From Lachnoanaerobaculum orale (GTDB lineage: Bacteria; Bacillota; Clostridia; Lachnospirales; Lachnospiraceae): 64,000 nt of DNA. Every line of letters begins with the position of its first letter. Position 1 is the stretch's first letter. The stretch spans positions 747,805 through 811,804 of the forward strand of contig NZ_RRCM01000001.1 of assembly GCF_003862485.1 (NCBI RefSeq), in the 5' to 3' direction. The notes under the pieces were generated by a model. It saw nothing but the letters and a program-made list of their open reading frames with translations, ran no database searches and was not told the origin of the DNA. Position numbers and translations under genes: made by a program. This document shows, one piece after another, positions 1-6,607 of this stretch.

Positions 1-202
1 TTTTACGAAACATTTATATTTATAATTATTATTGACAGTATTATAAGACAACGGTTGTTTATAAAGTATTTTGTCAAAATTATGATTATATAATTAGGAT
101 ATGCTTAACAAGAAATTATTTTTTATAGTATTTAAGAATCAATTATGGTAAAATTTACTGTATAAAGAAGATTCTATTACATATCGAGGAGGGAATAATA
201 TT

Positions 203-862
203 ATGGCAAAATTCTGTGCAAATTGCGGCGCACCGATGGAAGACGGGGATGCTGTCTGCGGACAATGTGGTACACCTGTTTCAAATGTTGTAAAGGATAA
301 AGCTGAGACAAAGGCTGTGCCTGAAGGAGGAAGCAATAAAAAGCTCGGCATTGCGGTTGCTGTAGGATGTGCTGTAGTTGTAATAGCTGTTATAGCGGTA
401 ATAGCAAATATAATCGGCGGCGCTTCAGGATATAAATCCACTTTAAATAAGTTTGTTAAGGCGATGAAAAACGATGACGATACTACGATTGTATCCATAT
501 CAAGCAGCATAAGCCAAGATATTTACGGAGCTAAGGATTATGACAAGATGATTGACAGATTCCTTGATAACAAGCTTGACGGCTATGAGGACAGGATAGA
601 CAGTGAGGTTAAAAAGATTACTTATGAGATAAAGGACAAGTCTGAAATTACAGACAGAAAACTTGAAAAGTATAAGGATAAGCTTTCAGACGACTACAAT
701 GTGGATACAAACGGCATTACAAAGATGATAAAGATTGATAAACTCAAGCTTACCGTAAAGGGCAGCAAGAAGTCATCATCAGACAGTATTGACGATCTTT
801 ATCTTATAAAGGAAGACGGTAAGTGGACAATATTCTTTGATGATTACGGAATATTCAGATAG
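203..862 (+). CDS. Zinc-ribbon single-pass membrane protein
   Basis: 219 aa with an N-terminal zinc ribbon (Cys5, Cys8, Cys19, Cys22), a low-complexity linker and one strong membrane segment at about residues 48-72, followed by a charged, probably extracytoplasmic domain of about 145 aa. The layout is that of the widespread Firmicutes zinc-ribbon membrane proteins whose cytoplasmic ribbon is joined to an outer sensor or wall-facing domain; the outer domain is not one I recognise. A GAGGAGGG ribosome site lies just upstream of the ATG. It is first of four same-strand genes (zinc ribbon, zinc ribbon plus YARHG, amidase, SH3) separated by 16 bases or less, so an envelope role is inferred from neighbours. 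The AT-rich 200 bases upstream hold no clear gene and no promoter I would commit to. Confidence 0.75.
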   Translation: MAKFCANCGAPMEDGDAVCGQCGTPVSNVVKDKAETKAVPEGGSNKKLGIAVAVGCAVVVIAVIAVIANIIGGASGYKSTLNKFVKAMKNDDDTTIVSISSSISQDIYGAKDYDKMIDRFLDNKLDGYEDRIDSEVKKITYEIKDKSEITDRKLEKYKDKLSDDYNVDTNGITKMIKIDKLKLTVKGSKKSSSDSIDDLYLIKEDGKWTIFFDDYGIFR

Positions 863-878
863 ATAAGGGAGAATAAGC

Positions 879-1718
879 ATGTTTTGTACAAAATGCGGGA
901 AGCAGGTAAGAGACGGACTCAAGTACTGCACGAACTGCGGTGCACCTATAAAACAACATGAGAGTGGAGGTACAGGCGGTCAGAACAGGATTGTAGCAGG
1001 CGGCAAGGTAAATCTTAAAAAGGATGACGATACTGCAAAACCTGCAGCGGTTTCACAGCCAAGCAACAGTATAAGTTTCAATACGGGAAATACCGCAGGA
1101 AACACTCCTGTCAAAAAGCCTAAAAAGAATAAAGGAATTAAGATTGCAATTATTACAATACTCGGTATTATATTGGCAATTCTTTTGATTATCTTTGCAC
1201 TTGTTCAGACCGGAGTTATCAGCATATCTGTAAGTGATAATGAGAATCAGGAAAGTACACTTGATAAGAGCAAGTCGTCCAAAAGAGAGAAGGAAAAGGA
1301 GAGAAGGGCCAAGGAAAAAGAGAGCGAGAGTGAGAGTGAAGCAAATACTATGCCTACTGTAGAACAGACGGAGCCTAATACTATGCCTACAGTGGCACAG
1401 ACAGAAAGCGTTACAGTACCCGGTACAGTTGCAATGAACAGTGAATTTATTTTGCCTGACAGCAGCACAAGGGTACTTGATAAGAGTGAGTTGGCAGGTT
1501 TTACTGCCGAACAGTGTCGCCTTGCAAGAAATGAAATCTATGCAAAACACGGAAGAATGTTTGATGACGCCGGATTGCAAAATTACTTCAATTCACGCAG
1601 CTGGTATCACGGAACTATACCTGCAGACAGATTCAGTGACACAATGCTTAGTGATATTGAGATACAAAACAGAAATTTGATAATCGCATATGAAAAGGAA
1701 ATGGGATATACAAAGTAA
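879..1718 (+). CDS. Zinc-ribbon membrane protein with C-terminal YARHG domain
   Basis: 279 aa. The N-terminal zinc ribbon uses Cys3, Cys6, Cys17 and Cys20. A membrane helix covers about residues 87-110. A Lys/Glu/Ser-rich linker follows, with a short repeated unit containing NTMPTV and QTE (about residues 156-176). The last 70 residues are a YARHG domain: LARNEIYAKHGRMF is the diagnostic stretch, and the domain ends in aromatic and acidic residues typical of the family. YARHG domains are extracellular and common in gram-positive surface proteins, but their ligand is unknown. The gene starts 16 bases after the previous zinc-ribbon gene and ends 9 bases before the amidase, consistent with one envelope transcript. 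Confidence 0.8.
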   Translation: MFCTKCGKQVRDGLKYCTNCGAPIKQHESGGTGGQNRIVAGGKVNLKKDDDTAKPAAVSQPSNSISFNTGNTAGNTPVKKPKKNKGIKIAIITILGIILAILLIIFALVQTGVISISVSDNENQESTLDKSKSSKREKEKERRAKEKESESESEANTMPTVEQTEPNTMPTVAQTESVTVPGTVAMNSEFILPDSSTRVLDKSELAGFTAEQCRLARNEIYAKHGRMFDDAGLQNYFNSRSWYHGTIPADRFSDTMLSDIEIQNRNLIIAYEKEMGYTK

Positions 1719-1727
1719 GGAGGTAAT

Positions 1728-2738
1728 ATGAAAAAGAATAAGATGTATCATTTAGTGTGCGGTATATTGATTATATCGGTAGCGGCAAGTATAAGTGTCA
1801 GCGCAGGTACCGCAAAGAGAAAGGTAAAACCTGTTACAAGGTATAATACTGCAGAAACAGCCGCCGCTACACAGGCCGCTACGCAGGCACAGGAAAAGAA
1901 AACGGCAGTTGCCCAAAACGGAGTATATCACCTGAGCGAGAATTCAAAGTACAGACCTTATCTGTGGAAAAATGCGGACGGAAGTGCACCTGATTATAAG
2001 GCTTATGTATTTGAACCTAAGGTGTTCAACGGCCATACGGTATTTGTAGACCCGGGACATGGTGACAATTCGGCACCTGAAGCCAATCAAAAAAGAGAAA
2101 AATATTATCCGGTTGATGACTCGCTGCTAAAGAGTATGAAGACTTCCATGGTAGGCGCTAAGGCGTACGGAGTCGGTGTGGAGGCCAGAGACAGCAAAAA
2201 TGTCTATGATAAAATAGAAACTGAACCTGAGTTCAGTCTTAAGGTGGCTCTGAAACTGAAGGATTTGCTTATAAATAACGGATACCGTGTAGTTATGAGC
2301 AGAACGGATTTTAATCAAAATATTTCAAACGGTGCAAGAAGTGCTATAGCAGGTGAGACCTCCGATATTATGGTATCAATTCACTCAAATACCGGTAAAA
2401 ACTCAGGTACTCTAAGTTTTTATCCGGGAGACAGTGACTATATATCGGGCAGTACTTATCCGGGATATACAAATATAATGGGTCTGACAAAGTCAAATGT
2501 AGAGTTGTCAAAGAAGCTTGCGGAAAATATGGAAAGCAATATCACTATGACTACAGGTTTAAAGAATAAGGGAACACATTCTGCGGTTCTTAGGATATTC
2601 TCATATTCATCCATTCCTACCTGCTTGGTGGAAGTAGGATTTGCCGACAACGCTACAGATGCAAAGATACTCTCAACAAAGAAAGATGCTATTGCGACTT
2701 CTATGGCCAATGCTATAGATCAGTATTTTAACAAGTAG
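1728..2738 (+). CDS. N-acetylmuramoyl-L-alanine amidase (Amidase_3 family)
   Basis: 336 aa, predicted to cut the amide bond between N-acetylmuramic acid and L-alanine in peptidoglycan outside the cell. An N-terminal signal segment (about 1-27) and an Ala/Thr/Gln-rich linker precede an Amidase_3 catalytic domain. Visible family marks are VDPGHGDNS (about residues 105-113, first zinc His), a Glu-containing VEARDS stretch, the second His in VSIHSNT (about 216-222) and the catalytic Glu in LVEVGF (about 300). A GGAGG ribosome site sits immediately before the ATG. No repeated wall-binding domain is attached; the next gene supplies two SH3 domains on a separate lipoprotein. The stop codon overlaps a possible GTG start of that gene. 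Confidence 0.9.
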   Translation: MKKNKMYHLVCGILIISVAASISVSAGTAKRKVKPVTRYNTAETAAATQAATQAQEKKTAVAQNGVYHLSENSKYRPYLWKNADGSAPDYKAYVFEPKVFNGHTVFVDPGHGDNSAPEANQKREKYYPVDDSLLKSMKTSMVGAKAYGVGVEARDSKNVYDKIETEPEFSLKVALKLKDLLINNGYRVVMSRTDFNQNISNGARSAIAGETSDIMVSIHSNTGKNSGTLSFYPGDSDYISGSTYPGYTNIMGLTKSNVELSKKLAENMESNITMTTGLKNKGTHSAVLRIFSYSSIPTCLVEVGFADNATDAKILSTKKDAIATSMANAIDQYFNK

Positions 2739-2749
2739 TGGAGAACTTT

Positions 2750-3475
2750 ATGAAAATAAAAAGAGTGATAATATATTTATTTTGTTTATTTGCCGCAATA
2801 TTTGCCCTTTCTGCATGCGGGTCAAAAAGTATAACAATAAAACTTGGCGGTGATAACAAAACCACAGAGGAAGATAGGGATGAAAAGGAATCCACAGAGG
2901 ATGAGAGCGTTCCTACGGTGGAAGAAAGCACTGTAGATAAGACCTCTACTGTGCCGATGAGCGAACAGGCGGACATACCGCAGACAACTCAGATACAGAC
3001 TCAGGCAGCAGAGCCTGCCACAGCTATGACGCAGGTTTTGACTACTCTTTATGTTGTGAATTGTAATGAAAGTATTACACTTCGTACAGCGGACTCTACA
3101 AGTGCAAAGGAGATAAGGCAGATACCTTTAGGTGCGGCGGTAAGTTTTATGGAGAATGCCGCAAACGGCTTTTATAAAGTCAGCTATAACGGAAGTACTG
3201 GCTATGCTCTTGCTTCATATTTAAGTGTCGACCCGTATAATCACTATGTGGCTTCCACAACTGCGGCAGCAAGTACATCATGGACAGGTAAAGTGGTCAG
3301 ATGTAATGAATTTATAACTCTTCGCAAGACTCCAAGTACAAAGGGAGAAGAGATTACAAAGATTCCTTTAGGGTCGATAGTGACCGTTTACAGCGGTGCC
3401 GATAACGGATTTTATTATATCAATTATTACGGAATCGAAGGCTATGCATTGGCAAGTTATATTGATGCGTATTGA
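2750..3475 (+). CDS. Lipoprotein with two bacterial SH3 domains
   Basis: About 241 aa. I chose the ATG at 2750 over the in-frame GTG at 2738 because a GGAG ribosome site lies 6 bases before it and the resulting signal peptide is compact. The lipobox LSAC puts the lipidated Cys at residue 23, so the protein should be anchored outside the membrane. A Glu/Thr/Ser-rich spacer leads to two tandem SH3b domains (about residues 98-156 and 175-233). They share a pattern of CNE.ITLR, IPLG, NGFY and GYALASY, showing internal duplication. SH3b domains usually bind peptidoglycan, fitting the amidase just upstream. Confidence 0.82.
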   Translation: MKIKRVIIYLFCLFAAIFALSACGSKSITIKLGGDNKTTEEDRDEKESTEDESVPTVEESTVDKTSTVPMSEQADIPQTTQIQTQAAEPATAMTQVLTTLYVVNCNESITLRTADSTSAKEIRQIPLGAAVSFMENAANGFYKVSYNGSTGYALASYLSVDPYNHYVASTTAAASTSWTGKVVRCNEFITLRKTPSTKGEEITKIPLGSIVTVYSGADNGFYYINYYGIEGYALASYIDAY

Positions 3476-3592
3476 TTTTATAGTTATGTGAAAAAATAAA
3501 ATTGGTGACTATTACAGTGAACATATAGATGCTAAATATACCGGAGTCAGAAGCTTTTAATAACGACAGCTTTCATAAAGATTGTATACATA

Positions 3593-3621
3593 TTGACTTG
3601 ATATATATCTTGATATATACT
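3593..3621 (+). promoter_or_regulatory. vapBC promoter with overlapping direct-repeat operator
   Basis: TTGACT (3593-3598) and TATACT (3616-3621) are separated by exactly 17 bases and lie 24 bases before the vapB start codon. Two copies of TTGATATATA (3598-3607 and 3610-3619), spaced one helical turn apart (12 bases), overlay the spacer and the -10 box. Repeats on the promoter are what an autorepressing VapB-VapC complex would bind; the operator role is inferred. Confidence 0.6.
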
Positions 3622-3644
3622 TATTTTGAAAGGATGGTGATTTT

Positions 3645-3872
3645 ATGTTGGCAGCAAAAGTTTTTGAAAATGGTAGAAGTCAGGCGGTAAGATTGCCTAA
3701 GGAGTATAGATTTCATTGTGATGAAGTGATGGTAAATAAAATTGGTGATGTAGTGATTCTATTACCTAAAAATAGCAAGTGGGATTCTTTTATTATAGCT
3801 ATAGATATGTTTTCAGACGACTTTATGATTGACAGAGAAGATAACTTAGTTCAGAAGAGAGAAGAACTATGA
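3645..3872 (+). CDS. vapB: VapB-type antitoxin
   Basis: 75 aa. The N-terminus (AKVFENGRSQAVRLPKEYRF) is the swapped-hairpin AbrB/SpoVT DNA-binding fold of VapB/VagC antitoxins. The acidic, Glu-rich C-terminal tail would wrap the toxin. The stop overlaps the toxin start in an ATGA arrangement, giving coupled translation with antitoxin first. A purine-rich AAGGATGG ribosome site precedes the ATG. The protein should neutralise VapC and repress the shared promoter at the iterated repeats upstream. The Asn-Gly-Arg-Ser-Gln-Ala core makes this VapB rather than the related MazE. Confidence 0.88.
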   Translation: MLAAKVFENGRSQAVRLPKEYRFHCDEVMVNKIGDVVILLPKNSKWDSFIIAIDMFSDDFMIDREDNLVQKREEL

Positions 3873-4270
3873 GATATATGTTAGATACAAATATATGCAT
3901 ATATATAATAAAGAACAAGCCGGACAGTGTAATAGAAGAGTTGAAAAGGCATGATCCTGAAGAAATATGTATTTCATCTATAACATATGCAGAGCTGGTG
4001 CATGGTGTAGAGAAAAGTAAGGCAGTTGATAAAAACAGACTTGCGCTAACATTGCTGTTATCTAATATAGAGGTGCTGGATTTTGATATTAATGCAGCAA
4101 ATAATTATGGAAAAATCAGGGCTTATTTAGAAAAAAAGGGAACACCGATAGGTCCGCTTGATATGATGATAGCTGCTCATGCACAGTCGCTGGGTTATTC
4201 TATAGTAACCAACAATATTAAAGAGTTCACAAGAGTCCCCGATTTAGAAGTATGTAATTGGGTCAAGTAA
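3869..4270 (+). CDS. vapC: VapC-type PIN-domain ribonuclease toxin
   Basis: 133 aa, full length for a PIN toxin. The metal-binding acidic residues are in place: LDTNI near the N-terminus (Asp6), the mid-protein SSITYAELVHGVEKS with its Glu, and the late GPLDMMIAAHA and IVTNNIKEF stretches. VapC toxins cut tRNA or rRNA and stop translation; which RNA this one targets cannot be read from the sequence. It overlaps vapB by four bases and is followed after 20 bases by the promoter of the rimP operon, so the pair sits as a two-gene insert in front of a core operon. Confidence 0.9.
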   Translation: MRYMLDTNICIYIIKNKPDSVIEELKRHDPEEICISSITYAELVHGVEKSKAVDKNRLALTLLLSNIEVLDFDINAANNYGKIRAYLEKKGTPIGPLDMMIAAHAQSLGYSIVTNNIKEFTRVPDLEVCNWVK

Positions 4271-4291
4271 GCATGGAATCCGATTTCCCCC

Positions 4292-4320
4292 TTGCATTTA
4301 TGTAAGAAATGTGCTATAGT
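4292..4320 (+). promoter_or_regulatory. Sigma-A-type promoter for the rimP-nusA-infB operon
   Basis: TTGCAT (4292-4297) and TATAGT (4315-4320) are separated by 17 bases and are the only good promoter pair in the gap before rimP. Transcription would start near 4327, giving a leader of about 60 bases. Confidence 0.6.
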
Positions 4321-4341
4321 AATTAAAATATGTTTGACAGG

Positions 4342-4369
4342 AAAGTGGGCCGGTGGGTCCACTTTTTTA
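4342..4369 (+). promoter_or_regulatory. Terminator-like hairpin in the rimP leader
   Basis: AAAGTGG (4342-4348) pairs with CCACTTT (4359-4365) around a 10-base loop and is followed by a run of T. It lies between the promoter and the ribosome site of rimP, so it could attenuate the nusA operon; NusA-family operons are known to be feedback controlled at termination. The regulatory role is inferred. Confidence 0.45.
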
Positions 4370-4388
4370 TGCATATGAAAGGATAGAA

Positions 4389-4853
4389 ATGAGCAAAAGT
4401 GAAACTTATGTAAAAAGAACGGAAGAGTTCTTAGAAAAACTGAGCGGTGAGCTTGAATTTGAGGTGGTGGATGTCGAATTTGTCAAAGAAGCCGGAGAAT
4501 ACTACCTAAGAGCATACTGCGATATGGAAGGCGGCATAGGGATAGAAGACTGTGCCGAGATTTCAAGGCGTCTTAGCGATTGGCTGGATGAGAATGATTT
4601 TATTGATGAGGGATATATTCTGGAGGTTTCTTCACCGGGACTTGGAAGAGCCCTGAAAAAGGATAAGGATTTTCTAAGAGAACTTGGGAAAGAAGTTGAG
4701 CTTAAGCTCTATAAGCCAAGGGAAGGTGTGAAGGATTTCGAAGGAGTATTAAAGTCATTTGACGGCGAAAATATAACAATAGAAACAGAAGATAAAGATG
4801 AAGTCTTTACAAAAAAAGAAATCGCAAATATCAGATTGAAAATAGATTTTTAA
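4389..4853 (+). CDS. rimP: Ribosome maturation factor RimP
   Basis: 154 aa from the ATG at 4389, chosen because a GAAAGGAT ribosome site precedes it; a GTG further up (4353) would start inside the leader hairpin. RimP helps assemble the 30S subunit. Family marks are FEVVDVEFVKE, the acidic LRAYCDMEGG..IEDCAEISR stretch, and the SSPGLGRALKKDKDF turn leading into the C-terminal Sm-like barrel. It is first gene of the long rimP-to-ribF operon and is followed 18 bases later by nusA, the usual Firmicutes order. Confidence 0.93.
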   Translation: MSKSETYVKRTEEFLEKLSGELEFEVVDVEFVKEAGEYYLRAYCDMEGGIGIEDCAEISRRLSDWLDENDFIDEGYILEVSSPGLGRALKKDKDFLRELGKEVELKLYKPREGVKDFEGVLKSFDGENITIETEDKDEVFTKKEIANIRLKIDF

Positions 4854-4871
4854 CGGAGGATAATACAAAGG

Positions 4872-6050
4872 ATGAATAAGGAATTACTTGAGGCGCTTGA
4901 TCTCTTGGAAAAAGAAAAAAATATCAGTAAGGCGGCAATATTAGAGGCAATTGAGAACTCATTGATCTCTGCATGTAAGAACAACTTCGGAACGGCTGAC
5001 AATGTAAAGGTAAGCGTAAATCCGAATACATGTGACTACTCCATAATACAGAGTAAGGAAGTTGTGGAAAGTCTGGGCAACAAGCCAAGCCTTGAGGATA
5101 AGGCTACAAAGATATCACTTGCGGAAGCGAGAATGAAAAATCCGAACCTAAGCGTGGGAGATGTAGTACTTGTACCTGTTATTTCAAAAGAATTCGGAAG
5201 AATAGCGGCAGGAGTGGCAAAGAACGTTATCTTACAAAAAATAAGAGAAGAAGAAAGAAAAGTTATCTTCAACGACTACTATATGAAGGAAAGAGATATA
5301 GTAAGCGGAGTTGTTACAAGATTTATGGGCAAGAATGTAGCAATAAATCTCGGTAAAATAGATGCGGTACTTGCTGAAAGTGAGCAGGTAAAAGGCGAAG
5401 AATTAAAGCTTGGAGACAGACTAAAGGTATTTGTACTTGAGGTAAAGGACAATCCTAAGGGTCCGAGAATATCGGTATCAAGAACACATCCCGAATTTGT
5501 AAAGAGACTGTTTGAGTCTGAAGTGCCTGAGATAAGAGACGGCGTGGTTGAGATAAAGTCAATAGCCAGAGAAGCAGGTTCAAGAACAAAGATTGCTGTA
5601 TGCAGCAATGAGCCGGATATAGATCCCGTAGGAGCCTGTGTAGGTGTGGACGGCGTCAGAGTAAATGCTGTGGTTGATGAACTCAGAGGCGAAAAAGTGG
5701 ATATAGTAAACTGGGATGACAATCCTGCATACCTTATCGAGAATGCGCTTTCACCGGCAAAGGTTATCGCGGTTGTAGCGGATGAAGAGACGAAGGAAGC
5801 GGACGTAATAGTTCCGGACTACCAGCTTTCACTTGCGATAGGTAAGGAAGGACAAAACGCCAGACTTGCCGCCAGACTTACAGGATATAAGATAGATATA
5901 AAGAGTGAAAGTCAGGCAAGAGAGCTTGGAGTATTTGACTCATTAGACGGAAATGAAGATATGTCTACAGACAGTGAAGATTACACGGATGTGGATAATA
6001 ATGAGGATGCTGAGGCAGAAACAGAAAATGGCAACGATATTGAAGAATAA
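4872..6050 (+). CDS. nusA: Transcription termination/antitermination factor NusA
   Basis: 392 aa. The order is an N-terminal RNA-polymerase-binding domain (about 1-125), an S1 domain (about 137-200, beginning RDIVSGVVTRF), and two KH domains (about 205-345) with CVGVDGVRVNAVVDEL and the GxxG-bearing AIGKEGQNARLAARLTG. It modulates RNA polymerase pausing and termination. Unlike enterobacterial NusA there are no C-terminal acidic repeat domains; instead the last 40 residues are an acidic Asp/Glu/Asn tail, as in many clostridia. The 3' end overlaps the next gene by 23 bases, implying translational coupling. Confidence 0.95.
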   Translation: MNKELLEALDLLEKEKNISKAAILEAIENSLISACKNNFGTADNVKVSVNPNTCDYSIIQSKEVVESLGNKPSLEDKATKISLAEARMKNPNLSVGDVVLVPVISKEFGRIAAGVAKNVILQKIREEERKVIFNDYYMKERDIVSGVVTRFMGKNVAINLGKIDAVLAESEQVKGEELKLGDRLKVFVLEVKDNPKGPRISVSRTHPEFVKRLFESEVPEIRDGVVEIKSIAREAGSRTKIAVCSNEPDIDPVGACVGVDGVRVNAVVDELRGEKVDIVNWDDNPAYLIENALSPAKVIAVVADEETKEADVIVPDYQLSLAIGKEGQNARLAARLTGYKIDIKSESQARELGVFDSLDGNEDMSTDSEDYTDVDNNEDAEAETENGNDIEE

Positions 6051-6312
6051 AGTACCTCAAAGAAAATGTATCGGATGTAATGAGTCAAAGCCTAAAAAAG
6101 AATTGATCAGAATAGTAAAGACACCTGAGGGAGAGATGCTTGTAGATGATACAGGCAGAGCAAACGGCAGAGGAGCATATATATGCAATGACCCCGAATG
6201 CCTGCAAAAAGCTATAAAAACCAAAGGATTGAACAGAGCATTTAAAATGAATGTAGATACGGATGTTTTGATAAAGCTTAGTGAGGAGATGGCAAAGCTT
6301 GGCAAGAGATAA
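6028..6312 (+). CDS. ylxR: YlxR/RnpM-family RNA-binding protein
   Basis: 94 aa (DUF448 family). I start it at the ATG at 6028, inside the nusA tail, because the family begins just before the KVPQRKCIGC motif. The Cys pair CIGC, the conserved GRGAYIC and the second Cys in DPECLQKA are visible. In B. subtilis this family modulates RNase P and is called RnpM; that activity is taken from family knowledge. The gene lies between nusA and the L7Ae-like gene as in most Firmicutes, and its end overlaps the start of the next gene. Confidence 0.9.
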   Translation: MATILKNKVPQRKCIGCNESKPKKELIRIVKTPEGEMLVDDTGRANGRGAYICNDPECLQKAIKTKGLNRAFKMNVDTDVLIKLSEEMAKLGKR

Positions 6313-6604
6313 GGTATTGAGTTTGATAGGACTTGCAATGAAAGCAGGTCAGGTGGTGTCAGGAGAGTTTTCAGTGGAAAAATGTATAAAGTCGGGCAAG
6401 GCGAAACTCGTCATAATAGCGACTGACGCATCTGAAAACACAAAAAAGAAATTTGAAGATAAGTGTAAATTTTATCATGTTCCAATGATAATATATTCCA
6501 CAAAGGAAACTTTGGGAACAGCTTTAGGCAAAGGGCTTAGATCATCAATAACATTGACTGAGGACGGATTTAAAAATGCAATATTAAAAATCACGGAGGA
6601 ATGA
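6299..6604 (+). CDS. ylxQ: L7Ae-family ribosomal/K-turn-binding protein YlxQ
   Basis: 101 aa from a TTG codon at 6299, preceded by AGGAG inside the ylxR 3' end. An in-frame GTG at 6281 is possible, but the family normally begins just before the KVLSLIGLAMKAG stretch. That stretch plus VSGEFSVEKCIKSGKAKLV and the ATDASENTKKK segment identify an L7Ae-like RNA-binding fold that recognises kink-turns. It ends 3 bases before the infB start. Its cellular RNA target is not known from sequence. Confidence 0.87.
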   Translation: MARDKVLSLIGLAMKAGQVVSGEFSVEKCIKSGKAKLVIIATDASENTKKKFEDKCKFYHVPMIIYSTKETLGTALGKGLRSSITLTEDGFKNAILKITEE

Positions 6605-6607
6605 TAA

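Noticed and set aside
1053..1580. Long reading frame on the minus strand across the zinc-ribbon/YARHG gene
   Set aside because: It mirrors a real gene with clear domains, has no ribosome site, and its product has no family features.
3485..3560. Remnant of a second vapB gene upstream of vapBC
   Set aside because: Only about 14 bases (AATAAAATTGGTGA) match vapB, too few to call a pseudogene.
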